Origin: Echinometra lucunter
Lineage: Eukaryota > Echinodermata > Echinoidea > Camarodonta > Echinometridae
Assembly: GCA_029962745.1 (NCBI GenBank)
Contig: CM057152.1
Location: 21,273,058 to 21,337,057 of the forward strand
DNA: 64,000 nucleotides
Direction: 5' to 3'
A model generated the notes under the pieces. The model was given only the letters and a program-made list of their open reading frames with translations. It was not told the origin of the DNA and searched no databases. The position numbers and the translations under genes were made by a program. Shown in pieces: positions 13,501 through 25,883 of the stretch (its first letter is position 1; each line of letters begins with the position of its first letter).

Positions 13501-14561
13501 TAGTAAAGAGATAAAACTGAATGCATAAGATATAACAAACCAATTTGAGGTACCTCTTATTGTGTTTTAGAGGAAACGCAAGTTAATGACTACCCTCTTA
13601 AGAAAAATTTACAAAAGAATAGACTTTTGTTATCTGAGCAAACGACATAGTAACCCTAAATCATTGTAAATACATTTGTCCTACAGCACCACTCTTCATC
13701 TTACTTTTCTATGCAGATTTGGTATACATGTAAGTACAGCCACAACAAGAACAACAATCAACATATTAAACTAAAGACACAATGAAGTAAACTACAGAAA
13801 AAAAAACCAACTATACAAGTATCTGCGTCTTTTTTTCACAAATTTCTTTCATTTCCAGCTTTGATCCTGGGTAATATAAGAGAATATTGAAACAATAACA
13901 AAATGTCTCCATATTTTACAGTCATGTTTTCAGCGATGACTGTTGCCCCCTGATAGAAATTACGTAACATTCACCTGTTTGTCATTAAACATGTTAAAGG
14001 ATCGATACGATCCATTAATTTCATTACATGTCATTTATTTCCATTTCCAACAAATATAATGAAATAAAATGATAATGTGCCTCGGGAACCGAAACTTAAG
14101 AATAATGATTAGAGTTGTATAGCATGATAACATTACATGTAATACTCCATGTCAAAAGATTTCACAACAGTTAAATCAGGTTGGAAATGTAGGGGACGAC
14201 TCTACAACTTGATAGCACATTTTATATCTACAAACTGATAAAATATGGACATATGAAAATATAGGCAAGGTAGATAAAACATAAATGGAAAGAAAGGGAC
14301 ACGGAAAGAGAGAAGAGGGACAGACAACCAATCATTTTCAGCCATCAAAGGAGTGAATGATAAACAACCCCTCAAAGCCTTGTATAATTACAGAAGATAC
14401 AGTACATCTATGTGAAGATGCAAACTTTCATCTAAAAAGCACAGCAGAGCTTTAGACAAATACAAGTATTTTGAAGATGATATATATCATTTGCATCATT
14501 AGTTCTATTCAACACTTGGAATGGTAGAGATTAACAATACACATCTCTGGTTACTCCCTGA
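10524..14561. other. 5' non-coding or intergenic region, no gene seen
   Basis: AT-rich sequence with short open frames only, none resembling a known protein. If the acceptor at 10524 is used, this stretch is intronic for the bmp2/4 transcript. It contains a GA-rich stretch ending in a short (GA)n near 13424-13449, a poly-C run near 11650 and poly-A runs. I recognise nothing else. Confidence 0.5.
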
Positions 14562-14745
14562 GGTGCGATAGCTCAGTTGGTGTAGAGCACTGGTCTCGTA
14601 ATTTGGTGACCCGGGTTCGAAACCAAGTTGATGCGTCGGTACCCGTTTTAAGTAAGGCATTAATTCTCACTACCAGGTCCCTCGGAGAGGACATAAAACC
14701 CTCGGTCCTCAGGTTGCTTATTTACAAGCATGTATGCTTTATTAG
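14562..14745 (+). mobile_element. tRNA-derived SINE
   Basis: A tRNA-like head carries an A-box-like element TAGCTCAGTTGG at 14569-14580 and a B-box-like element GGGTTCGAAAC at 14613-14623, the two internal RNA polymerase III promoter motifs. A tRNA-unrelated tail follows, with a stretch reading CTACCAGGTCCCTCGGAGAGGA. The element at 28665 shares head layout and tail words (CATTACCAGGTTCCTCAGATAGGA), so this is a dispersed SINE family rather than a functional tRNA. The fold is too poor for a tRNA gene. Confidence 0.65.
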
Positions 14746-14898
14746 CAGCCAGGTGAAGCAAATCAATAACAAACCACTGTTGGAAAGAGGACATATTTCT
14801 TGAGTATACTTTCTTGAGAAAAAAAAATGTTGATACACTATGACTCCTCTCTAAAGGAGGTATACCAAAGATGCCAGAACAAGAAATGGAAGTCGGGA

Positions 14899-15510
14899 GC
14901 GTTTATAGTCCAGTAGCATCTCAGAGGCTGCCAAAAGACAGAAGACAAACGAATCTTGCACAAAATGGAGTGTGTGCCGGAATGTCTTTACCTTCCTCAA
15001 GTCGATATTTCATATATTTTCTCTTTATATACTGAATACAGTTGATGAGCAACATGTTAAAATATATTTTGAATTGTCATGTACTAGTAATAAACTCAAA
15101 GGAAATAAATTTGAATACGTGTAATGCGGCTATGCGTTTATAGTCCAGTAGCATCTCAGAGGCTGCCAAAAGACAGAAAACAAACGAATCTTGCACAAAA
15201 TGGTGTGTGTGTGCTGGAATGTCTTTACCTTCCTCAAATCGATATTTCATATATTTTCTCTTTATATACTGAATACAGTTGATGAGCAACATGTTAAAAA
15301 TATACGTATTTTGAATTGTCATGTACTAGTAATAAACTCAAAGGAAATAAATTTGAATACGTGCAATGCGGCTATGACTGTTTTCTTTATATGTATATAT
15401 ATATATATATATATAAATATATATATATATATTGAATTGTCATGTACTAGTAATAAACTCAAAGGAAATAAATTTGAATACGTGTAATGCGGCTATGACT
15501 GTTTTCTTTC
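14899..15510 (+). repeat. 235-bp tandem duplication with a third partial copy
   Basis: The sequence starting GCGTTTATAGTCCAGTAG at 14899 recurs nearly identically at 15134, so a unit of about 235 bp is duplicated head to tail. A third, truncated copy (the last ~80 bp, TTGAATTGTCATGTACTAG onward) begins at 15432 after a (TA)n stretch at about 15386-15431. Copies 2 and 3 also share a following GACTGTTTTCTTT that copy 1 lacks. The short frames inside the copies are repeats of each other, not genes. Confidence 0.9.
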
Positions 15511-15949
15511 TAATAAAACAGACAGAACAAGACGTAAATTGGATTAACATCAAACGATTTTTATGTCTAGGAAGAGAGGAAGAAGTGAACTGTATTTTAT
15601 TTCGAGCTATCTCCATGAATTAAGTAGGTCTTTCTCTGTTCCCTCTCATCCATCTTAAGTTTGTCAAAGGACATAAACAGAACACGATATGGGAGGGTCG
15701 AAATCGTCTTCCTTCTCTGTATGTAACTCCGTGATTCTACTCCAGGTTTCTGTTTAGTCCCGAGGGGAAGCACGGAACGCTATTAAGATAAACAAGGCAT
15801 AAACTGATGCCAGCCACGCCGAAGGCAACAAATAATTTAATATTTCATACGTTCCATTAAAGTGTAATAACTTTTAAATCTACCTGTTTTGGCATCGTTG
15901 TTATTCTTCTGCTCGAGAACTCCCCAAAGTTGGAGGATCTCGAAAGGAA

Positions 15950-16016
15950 GAGGTATACCAAAGATGCTAATAAAAGAAATGGAAGTCAGGTGCATCTACT
16001 GGTCCAGTAGCATCAC
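15950..16016 (+). repeat. dispersed copy of the sequence at 14858-14935
   Basis: The stretch GAGGTATACCAAAGATGC through CCAGTAGCATC closely matches the left shoulder of the tandem duplication (from about 14858). The first part and the CCAGTAGCATC end are well conserved, the middle less so. It shows that this repeat family exists beyond the tandem array, probably as a fragment of a mobile element I cannot name. Confidence 0.65.
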
Positions 16017-16540
16017 GTCTCACCTGTCATGAAAGAAGACCCCAAAGAAAGTCATTCTCTCCTCCTTCCTTTTCATCATCATCTTGGTAGAAAGATGAAG
16101 AGGAATAAATCTTCGGCGGTGGTTCGACCTGCGGGTCAACAGGTAAAGCAAGGAGGGCGGCAAAAAGACAGGGAGCGGGTGGCGCTACGCGTCAAAAGAT
16201 ATGACGGACTCGCAGAAAACAAGTACCATATGAGTAGAGTCAAATCTGAGGTAGCAGTCACCTGGATACAAAGACCACCTGTCTACAAAGAGCGATTTCC
16301 CCTCCCTCTAAAGATAATTGAATTCAATCTGTTAAAATAGTCTTTTTAAAGACCATCGTTAAAAACTTCGTTTTTACAGACAAGTTCGACGGTACTAGGA
16401 ACAATTGCTTGGTGAAAATGCGTTGTGAATTAATAGTCATAGCAGTTATATGGCAAATCTACACAATCTATACTTGCTTCTGTGCATTATTGTTGGTATT
16501 TCTTGAGTGACATGATACTACTACGACCCTGCTACTAAAT

Positions 16541-16628
16541 AATAAATAAATGAATGAATGAATGAATAAATAGATAAATTTAATAAAGTAAATGAACAAA
16601 TAAATAAATAAATACATAAGTAAATAAA
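16541..16628. repeat. AATA/AATG-type tetranucleotide repeat
   Basis: Interrupted array of four-base units (AAAT, GAAT, AAAC) over about 90 bp. Simple-sequence repeat with no coding content. Confidence 0.85.
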
Positions 16629-17473
16629 GGATGTGCCTAAAGAAGATACGTCGAATTGAAAGGAATGTTCCATAAGCGTTGAGCCGAATAACACGCAGAA
16701 GATGAAAAAATATTGAGCTTTCTCAAAAATTAGCAAATGGCACTGCCGCACTTTCTTGTTGATTGCACTTGCGACGTGTCTGTCTCTAAGTTTTTCATAT
16801 CTGACATATGGACGACAAGATGTTCTTCCGTCTGTTTGATCGCGTCATGGTGCTTGAAGAAAATTAGTTTTAAAACAAATCTATCTTGTTTTACAAATAA
16901 TCAACACTAAAGCTATGTTGAAAAAACAAGTGAGTTCCCAGATGCCATGATATAGAATGAAAGAAGTACAGAAAGCACGTACGCCTTTATAAAAAGACGT
17001 ACTCGTCAACCCTTAAGACTTTCTTGGAAGTGGACTCAGATATATATATGAGTAAAGGAGTCAATGGACTTATGCCTACAGATAAATAACACACGAAAGG
17101 ATCATTTTTACCCGAGATAAATGACACACTGTTGAAGTTAAGCTCGACTAAAGTGTTACCATATAGCGTTATGTCAGTTATAATAATTGTAAACTTTTAA
17201 GAGCTACAGAGTGAAGTCGAGATCAAGGTTATATTATACGCGGGAGGGATTCTTGATGATAAGGGTGCTAAATCTATCGATAACATACACCGTGCCTTTA
17301 CCATTTTCGGAATCTTATCAAAGGAATTTTTATATCAACGCAATTTGAAATTGGTCATAAAAATAGCAATCATTTTCCGCGACTCCTGTTACCCTACACG
17401 GTAGGTCTCTGCATATGGCCCGTGATATAGATGCGAACTTGAGCTCGGGCAGAGGTTGTGTTTGGGAGGAGTG

Positions 17474-17501
17474 AAAAGGGGGCAATAAAAGACCCCCTTT
17501 T
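17474..17501. other. perfect 9-bp hairpin with AATAAA in its loop
   Basis: AAAAGGGGG at 17474-17482 and CCCCCTTTT at 17493-17501 pair perfectly around a 10-base loop containing AATAAA. It looks like a terminator, but bacterial terminators do not apply here and no gene ends nearby. Function unknown. Confidence 0.4.
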
Positions 17502-17738
17502 GTTTTGTAATTGACAAGTCTGGTAGATGAAAGAGAGCCGTAGGAGACACGCAGTCTGGCCTGCCTGCCTCATTTCCCTGTAGCTAGACCCGTATTATAC
17601 GCTCTACGCCTGTTATTTCCCCCTGTAGTTTAGAACCGAGCTTGAATTGGCGAGGTCTTTAGTCCCGTCCATTCATGGTGATGTAATATAATGCCTGGGA
17701 CACTGTAAGTAACTGTAACGTGATCGTAAAAGCCCATT

Positions 17739-17750
17739 CGCCACCTGTGG
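17739..17750 (-). promoter_or_regulatory. CTCF-like motif (minus orientation)
   Basis: The minus strand reads CCACAGGTGGCG, close to the conserved animal CTCF core (CCASYAGRGGGCGC). Motif match only; one such match is weak evidence. Confidence 0.3.
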
Positions 17751-18888
17751 TTGAATGTGTTCAGTGGACGATGTAATCACATAGTTTCAAAGGACAGTAG
17801 CCCCATTGTCATGGTCAATGGCTTCGGGGTGTTACTGGACTGAGATCTCGCTTCCCACCCGAGTCCCTATCTTGAAAGAATTGCAATTAACGTTTACACA
17901 TGCTGTTGTGTTTCAAGGGGGATTTATCAAAGACAAACGGTTTCCTGTCATGCGTAGGTTTCAGTTAGTATTACTTTCATCATATCATAAGCCTATTTTC
18001 ATTATGGTTTTAACCATACCCTTTTTTGCGTATGTGATATTACGGTTTGTTATTAAAAAAGGATATGATTCTTTAAAGATAAGTTATTGGAACCAACACT
18101 TCGTGACTCAGGTGCGATAAGAAGATCCCAAAATACTGCATCGAAAGTTAGTAACATAGCACAGATCCTACAGTGAGTCATACTTATTTCGTATAATAAC
18201 CCCAGCTGAACATTTTCGGAGATATTCAAATACGATGCTATAAAACCGATGTTTTTCTTAACAACAAAACCTGAGCTCGTCAATGACTGGACGATTTCAA
18301 CGCGCCATGAATTCAACCAACGCTATCACGGGGGCTTGGAAAGCGAAGAAGGCGCTGAGACGAAATGTCTTGGTTAGGGTTACCAATCTACATTTTCTGC
18401 GCTCAACACCTCCGAAGTTTAAGCACCACCGGCACCACCTCCACACCTGGGGTGAAGTCCTTGCTGAGTTTTTATAGCGAATCACAAATCCCCAGATGAT
18501 ACAGGCCAAAAAGAGGCGAAAAAAGCCCCTCTCGACTTTTAATTGTAACAGAGTGAAATCGAATACCCAGGTATTTTTTGTGAGGGAGTCCGTTGGCACT
18601 CAGGTGCGCTATGCACCTGACACACTTTTTCCCCTTTCCCAACTCTCACGCCATACCCAGCATCACCGGCGTTGTTTTTCCACCTAGCTAGCACACGAAC
18701 CCCCATTTGGTAGTGTACATAAACCATCGCAGTTCGCAGGTGGGGACGACAGCTAGGCGGCAATCAGACTCTTTATTCCTCCGTAAGTCTGCCGATGATT
18801 TACATTGACCCCTAGATGTCAGTGAAATTGGGTTTTTGCCCGGACATTTTATTCCTTTCGAACTCATCCATTCCTGCGCCCCCATCCA

Positions 18889-18917
18889 CCCCCCCCCCCC
18901 CCCCCCCCCCCCCCCCC
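18889..18917. repeat. 29-base poly-C tract
   Basis: Uninterrupted run of 29 C. Runs of this kind (or G on the other strand) recur through the window at about 9060, 31270, 33895, 44707, 60197 and 62885 and are a frequent source of length errors in assemblies. Confidence 0.9.
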
Positions 18918-19134
18918 ACAAACACGATTTCATAAGCCACACTCACGCACCGCTTCGCTTGGGTCGACCCGGGTCTGACAAATAACGTTTTCGATGAAAC
19001 GTTTATTTGAGTAGGGAGATGCTTCTCCAAACTCGGCCCCGATATGCAGCATCTATCTCTCTCCTCTTTTGCCTGCTTGTCACTCATCTCCACGTCCCGG
19101 CGATGCTTGCCGACCAAGATGGTAGAGCAAGCGG

Positions 19135-19160
19135 GAGAGAGAGAGAGAGAGAGAGAGAGA
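19135..19160. repeat. (GA)n microsatellite
   Basis: Thirteen uninterrupted GA dinucleotides. Simple repeat. Confidence 0.95.
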
Positions 19161-22079
19161 CCAACTTTTATTTCCTACTCCAATACAAGCACACCTGCCC
19201 GTCTGAAGGAATGCCGACATTTTCCCCTCTCCCCCCTCGAATTGGAGATGATCTATTTATTTGTTCATCCATCGGAATTTCTGCCCCCTCTCTTTGCCTT
19301 AAATCTCCCTCACTCGGAGACTTTATCCGGGGACTTTTGGCTTGATCCCGAGTAATACACCTGCCGAATGGATACATCTTGTGGGCAAAATACCTGCTCT
19401 ACAATCTCTCAACCAGCAGGACTACGTCTTTACACCTGTATCAGGTTTGCTTGCAGTATCTTATCGGAATTACTCCTCCATATTGTCAAAACTCAATTAA
19501 TGCTTATTGCTTGAAACAAAAACAGGAAAGCAGGGAGAAAAACAGGATAGGGAATATACTGCGTATCTTAAAATATATACAGAGCGAATCTTTGAACAGC
19601 ATTTCCAGACAATCACAATAAAGCTCCCTGTCTGGTCTAAGCGGGTCTTCAATGGGTAACGCGGGATAGCGTTATTAGTCAGTCTGTGCCAGCTTTTCAT
19701 CACTGATTGAGCCTCGTGAAAAGAGCAAAGAAAAAAATTGACGGGTGGAAGAGGGTGTCCAATAAATCTGTTACAATGGGTCACAATTGCCAGCTTGTAG
19801 AGTGTGTTAAACCGCGGGATGAGTAACATTTTTTGATTGCTGGAAAGGAAATGAACTCATAGATTGCCGGGCTCTCAACCCGTCGTCTGCCAGAGCTACC
19901 GAGTTGCGGGCGGCTGGAGCAGGGTTGCTTATATGCAATGACTGAGATGGTCATGTTCTATCTCACCTACCCCCCCCCCCCCCTTCAGATTTTCTCGCAA
20001 CAATCACCACGGTGATGATTGTTAGAATAGTACAGCTGTTTCATGTCGTAAGCCTCTATTATTAACACACGTCGGTGTACCTTCTAATATCATTATTCAT
20101 ACAATATTCTAGCTACAACAATAATGGCATGGGCTAATTTCCGCACGGGTTACAAAGTACCCTACAAGAGATTTGTACATAAATCGTACACCTTTAATAA
20201 TAGTAATGATAATAATAAAATTCGTTGGACTAGAAATATAATGACAAAAAGAATTATCATGGACTATCAATCCATTGTGAACAGGTCATGGAAATGAAAT
20301 AAGTAGGCCTAAGTACTTTGCGTGATAAATCACTGAAAAGGTTGCGTGCCATATTTCAGCCACCCCAGAATCCGAGTCAGCATCCGAAAAGGAAATGAAA
20401 TAAATTTCAGTTGAAATATCATTCACACCAGTGCAACCAGGATACGGCATAGATGAAGACTTTCCCCTTCTTACTCAACCTGATGAGAGAATGGGTTAAT
20501 AAAATGTAATAAATACAATAGAGAAATCAAACTTTTAGTGAGCAATAGATAGATTTGCTTACCGTGGTGCGAATAAATGATAGTCCAAAAGTGGAATAAT
20601 GTGTCCAATATGAGAGTTGGGTGACAGTGTATGTTTATGGTCACTTTGCAGGGAGGTTTGCACAAGTTCCAGTAGCACTGCGAGTCCCCCAAAACGGGGG
20701 CGATGTTCGTAGGCACAGTGGTCTGTTATACAGAGAGGTAAAAATCCAAGCTAAGTCCGTAAGTGGCTCGAGAAGAAGTGGTATTCGTTGATGTTTGGTT
20801 CGACCAAATAATTGTTAACACACGGCGACCCTGTCGGTTAGCCTTGCACTCGGTCGATTGTGATGATGCTGATGATGATTATGATGAGAATTACAGGTAA
20901 GCTCAGGTGTAGCAGTCAATTAACCACAGGCATGCGCCATGGGCCGACCTTAAATACACACTCCTACGAGCAAATCGACCAACACATACCAATCAAATAA
21001 CTTCAAAATGTTTTCCACGTCCTCGCTACCTCTGAAAAGTTTTGTAGGCGGGCAGTTGGAGTAGCTAGAAATAAATAGAAACAATTTGGGACGATTTTTC
21101 GTGTCGCGTAGGGCAATGTTAGTGTCTAGCCCTGGCGACGTCAGCTAAGGTCTTTGATGTAAATCGAGCGCGATGCAATGCACCTACATGGCTAGGACTG
21201 AGTCTACATCCATGTGCATTCAACCTGTGCTCTGGAACGCAGAGAGAAAGTAGTAACACTCGACACAATTCGCGAGGGCCTCTGGGCTGTATTAGAAGAG
21301 AAGAGAAGAACCAGCAATGCTACTACAATTTCCGAGTTCTCACGCTGCTCATAGAGAAGAGAGTAGAAGAAGGAGGAGGAGGGAATGCCCCCTGTTTAAG
21401 AGCCATCCTCATGTCATTCAAGTCCGCCTCGGATCAACATCAGCGTTTGTCTGCTCTCGACAAGACCCATGTGCGTATCCAGGAGATAAACCATGCCAAG
21501 TCGGAAATATTAGCCAACACAAAAATCTCCTTTTCTCGGCGATTGACAATTCTTCTTGAGAATCGAGGGTAAATTCGATCAGAAAATATAAAACTATCCT
21601 GTACTTTGTCAACTCCTGTCAGTTACCAGACAGACGAAAACTGTCAAAAATTGCGCGCTTCCTGTCCCTTCATACAATCGTCCATTTCGAGTCATTGAAG
21701 AAATTTAATTTTCTTCAAAAGACATCAAGACTCAAGCGTAAGATTACAAGATCAAGGCCGCTCCAAAATCACATCACCAATCGAGCGAAACAAATCAGCG
21801 GGTTGCGAATAAATTGGACCAAATCAATCGCATTGGAGAATCTATTTGAAGAAAATAGCTGATCCAAGTTTGAATCGTCAGTGGTCGAGAACTGTAAAGA
21901 TTAAAAACCTGCCTGACTAGATATACACATTGTTTCGCGGCCTTACACGCTCTCGGAATATTCTGCTTTTTGATACTTTTCAACTCCGGAGCCAGAAGTC
22001 AGTAGGGTAGAAAACTAATGGGTTAGATCAGATGCGAGAGCTCGAGAGAGACAGAGTCAGGTGAAAAAAAAGTTAGGGA

Positions 22080-22205
22080 CGAAGCTCCGCCTCCTTCGCG
22101 CTCTGTGATTGGCGGAGTGTCGTACTACGTCACTTTTGCGGTTCAGCGGGTAGTTCCGTCAATAGTCATCGGCCATATAACTATCTCCCTGTGTACTTTT
22201 ACTAA
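22080..22205. promoter_or_regulatory. candidate promoter-like GC-rich block
   Basis: A locally GC-rich block within AT-rich surroundings collects several core-promoter words: a GC-box-like CTCCGCCTCC near 22085, an inverted CCAAT box in GTGATTGGCGGAG near 22107, a CRE-like TACGTCAC near 22126, and a TATA-like CCATATAAC near 22170. In the plus direction the order is GC box, CCAAT, CRE, TATA. It lies 11.6 kb upstream of the bmp2/4 start codon and could be part of that gene's distal promoter or a separate plus-strand promoter. No transcript evidence is available, so this is inference from motifs. Confidence 0.3.
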
Positions 22206-25139
22206 TGGATAATATACAAACACACGGGAGTTGCGTGCTGCGAGGTTGACAAGCCGCAACTCTTTTTATGTGACAACCTCGCTCGCGGGAGAACAGTAAA
22301 GGCGAGTTATGTCTTCAACTGGCTAGGTCGCGGGTTCTTCTGAATATCTTGTCTTTAAAATTATTCACTCGTGTTTCTAAAAATTTAGTACCTGTGTACC
22401 TTCATCTGTAGACTGACCCCTTTGACAGACTTCACTCAAACTGGAACGTGGGAACATGGAACAGTAGAATCGGATGCAATGAGAAGTTAATCACCGTTGG
22501 AGCGCATCAGGGGGGCATCCGTGCACCCGTTTCATTTGAATAGAGGGGTACATGGTTAAAACATGTTACAACAAACACATATTTTCTACATATGGCCTAG
22601 ACCTATCGATTCACACGTATATTTGGTTGAATTGACAAACATGTTGAGAAAAAAAAATATTTCAAAATTACAAGAGTCGCTCGGAAATTAATTTAACGAA
22701 ATAAACGACATTAATTTATGTGCAAATATTCGAATACAAAAATTAAAATTTCTTGTCTTTATGTGCAAATCTTGAAAGATAAGAATTGAAATTTCTTTAT
22801 AGCAAAACAGATAAACAGATGCAACAATCTGTACTTTCACTAACGTTTTAGGCATTGTTTCAATAGTGACGGAAATGTATTTCGTGTGACGCCACAGCGG
22901 AATGGCAGTCAGTTGTCCATTCCTCAAGAAAGTTCCGTTCCTGTTAAATCAATATATTAGCATAAAACAATGGTATTCCTGGGGCTCATAGAGTTGGCCG
23001 AAATGAAATAAAGTGACAAATGAAGCTTTATTATATTGATTCCATGCACTTTTAATTGAGACCCACCTAGAATTACATGTGCATAGAGTCACTTTACGGA
23101 GACTGGTAGCTACTGAGTTTGGTTATCAGAGAAAGTCTGATTAGGCCCTATTATTTCTTTTCTATCAAAGGAAAGATGGCAAAACCTCAGAACCTCAGTC
23201 CTTAATGGATTCATGGTGAAATTGATATAATGCATAAATACCCGTACCTAATCCTCCAAAAGGCCCTGCATGTAGAACCAACTTTTTTTTTTTACACTTG
23301 CTTTTTTATATACATATTTCAATGAAAATAAACAATAACCATCAACTAAGTCAACATATTTTCTCCTAAATGACGATTTGATACACCCTCTCTCTTGTTC
23401 CCTACCCCTTCCCTCCCCTCTTCTTTTCTTCCAGACACTTCACCCTTTCCTCTTCCTCTTTCCTCCCCCCTTTCATGCCCTATTCTTTCTAACATTAAAA
23501 ATCATCCCTCCCTATCTTTATATGTTTGTTTCTCTCGCTCATTCTTTCCTGCCGCTATTCCCCCCCCCCCACACACACACACCTCCGTCATACCCCCTCT
23601 GTTTCTCTTTTAACTTTTGTTCTCTCTCACTGCTTCCCCTCCCTTTACCTCTCCACCCCTAGGTCGCCCCCCTCCCCCTTTCTCCCCCTCGCACACTCTA
23701 TTCCCTCTATCGCACCTCCATTTCTTGCATGTGTTATTTTGTCTCCACAGGTTTACAATTGGAACAAAGAGTGAGGAAGGTTCAACGACTTCATACTACC
23801 CAGTATTACTATCAGGACTAAAGGGCTCTGGTTCCAAACCTCTAGGCATCGATAGAGGCAATATTATTATCCACACACCTGCTAGCCTACGATTCGCTCA
23901 TTTTAAGGCGTTAAATCCACTTTCAACACGACATATGAAATTATTTTATCATGTTGTTCAATAAGGAAAATAGAACATTGATGTTGGTGGTCAAGTATTG
24001 GGAAAACTTTGAAGAAGCTGGTTGACGTATGACTTTCTATGTCTTTCAGAATTCAAAATAATTAAACTAAAGTTCAATTCAGAGTATAACATCAAGTGAT
24101 CTTGAAGATTATGAAAGACACGCTGCAACCTACCATATACACTCTTCCCTGTTACGCTAAATTCGGTTTCATATCTCTTATCTTCTGCTCTCAGTCCCCC
24201 GTTTAAATGTTTGTTCAGTTGCCTTTTAAAAAATTTATGTTTATACAAATGTTATCATTAATACAAACCAAACAATGCATGCATAGGTGACGGAAGGGGG
24301 GGGGGGGGCACAAGAGGGCCATGTCCCCTGTTCATCGGCAAAAAAGTCACCCGCTGAACTTAGGGATAAGGACCTTAACCTGATTCCTTGCCCCTACCTC
24401 TCTGCAATTTGGTGTGTTACCCCTCCCTCCGTCTGTGCCTGCCCCTTCAAAAAATCTGGCTGCGTATCTACGTCAGTGATATGCCATGCAGATTACAGCC
24501 TCCATTCCGTTATTTTTAAATGAAATTTATTCATTGTTCGGGAAACACTGTCACAGCACTGTGAATCACACAGAGAGGTTTAGTAACACTAGCAGACACA
24601 TGTGACATGAATAAAAGAAATAGACTATGTTCTACCACAGAGAACATCTCGTGTAAATTGATATAGGCGTGAAATTGCACACTTCTATAACAGAACCACT
24701 TACGCATAGAAATTCCATCACTGAAATTTCTTAGGTAGCTGGCATGCATGGAATCAGATATTGGGTTACACTTGCGAGGACTTGATATACAGGAGAAAAC
24801 ATTTTTAGCATAAGAGAAGATTTATATGAAACATACATTGCATCGCTAGACACGCGAATGTTTCCTATGTCAACATTACGTGCCTGCCCCCTGCTAGGAT
24901 TCCATATTCTTGAGTAGTTTTTTTTTTTATCTTTCAATATCTATTGAGCATATTCTTGAGTAGTTCGTAGCGCCTTCAAGTTTAACATTATGGCACGTTT
25001 GAGGTTATTATTATCTGAAGGAGTGTATAAGTCTTAGGAAGTGGATATATATAAGATAACGAAGAATATCAAGGGGAAAGGATGCAAAAAAGAGAAGGGA
25101 AGAAAATCTTATGGCAAGATATGAATCTACATTTGCCAC
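22206..25139. other. intergenic region, no gene recognised
   Basis: Holds a long pyrimidine-rich stretch (23384-23735) and a G run near 24297; otherwise AT-rich sequence with short, unrecognisable open frames on both strands. Confidence 0.5.
23384..23735. repeat. polypyrimidine-rich tract
   Basis: About 350 bp consisting mainly of C and T on the plus strand with few purine interruptions and a short (CA)n near 23570. It creates four overlapping open frames rich in Pro, Ser, Leu and Phe, all composition artefacts. Confidence 0.75.
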
Positions 25140-25396
25140 TCTCCACCCAGGTGTTAAGTGGGTACCATAGAGTTACATAATGCATATGTCACTCTTTGGT
25201 GGGTACCCGGTCGGACGTGATTTGTCTGTAGTACTGTGAGCGTCTGCAAAAGGCGCCTGGCTGGAATGCTCCCCTGGGAGTGGAGAAGGTGCATACATTG
25301 TGTGCTGGCGAACTTGAATCCGATAACTGGGGTAATGATATTTTTGTAAAGCGCTTAGGGACATCGAAAACGTGTTAGGCGATATAAAATCCATAT
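25140..25396 (+). mobile_element. SINE-like element body and 3' tail
   Basis: The stretch contains GTGGGTACCCGGTCGGACG and ends TTTGTAAAGCGCTTAGGG ... GGCGATATAAAATCC immediately before an ATT array. A tail of the form 'AAAGCGCT...GATATAAA..CCATTATTATT' is typical of echinoderm short retroelements (established pattern, from memory). A weaker echo of the tail (TTTAAAGCGCTTTATAAATG) is at about 56624. Family not named. Confidence 0.5.
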
Positions 25397-25446
25397 TATT
25401 ATCATTATCATTATTATCAGTAGTAGTATCATTATCATTATTACTA

Positions 25447-25477
<31 letters not shown>

Positions 25478-25497
25478 TATTATTATTATTATTATTA

Positions 25498-25558
<61 letters not shown>

Positions 25559-25560
25559 GA
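25397..25560. repeat. (ATT)n microsatellite
   Basis: About 160 bp of ATT/TTA units with occasional ATC and ACT interruptions, directly following a SINE-like tail. The long Asn, Ile and Leu homopolymer frames here are artefacts of the triplet repeat. Confidence 0.95.
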
Positions 25561-25724
25561 TTACTATTGCTGTTAGATTTTGAAACAGATATATTTCCAT
25601 TAATATAGACGATGAAACCTAATGGCAACAAGTGGGTCTCTTAGATTCTAGTGACTGTTGAATGGGATTACGGCATGAATGCATAGCTGTAAGCGTGGTA
25701 CGATGTATTTTAAGTTTTCGTGTA

Positions 25725-25883
25725 TTTTTAGCACACGTAAATTAATATGCCTATGAACATGACACGATAATTTATATGATGTACGATAAAAGAGCAATCA
25801 AGGGTATAAGTGCCGTACCGGGGATCGAACCCCCTTCTCGCTTCTCCAGTCAAGCACCACTCGACTACGACACCTACAACACC
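25725..25883 (-). mobile_element. tRNA-derived SINE, Ser/Leu-tRNA-like head
   Basis: On the minus strand an A-box-like GTCGTAGTCGAGTGG is followed by a B box GGTTCGATCCCC (plus 25819-25832) and the tail CTCTTTTATCGTACATC. The element at 35543 has the same head and tail, proving a family. Relative to that copy, about 21 bp of the tail (GCAAGGCATTTTATCTACATT) is missing here. Confidence 0.8.

Larger units (their letters stand above)
16017..22079. other. intergenic region, no gene recognised
   Basis: Several short open frames of 60-115 codons occur, including one at 16029-16340 and one at 17806-18120 on the plus strand, but none resembles a known family or shows a domain. Landmarks inside: a tetranucleotide repeat near 16541, a strong hairpin at 17474-17501, a CTCF-like motif at 17739, a 29-base C run at 18889 and a (GA)n at 19135. 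A short GAT repeat lies near 20860-20885. Confidence 0.45.
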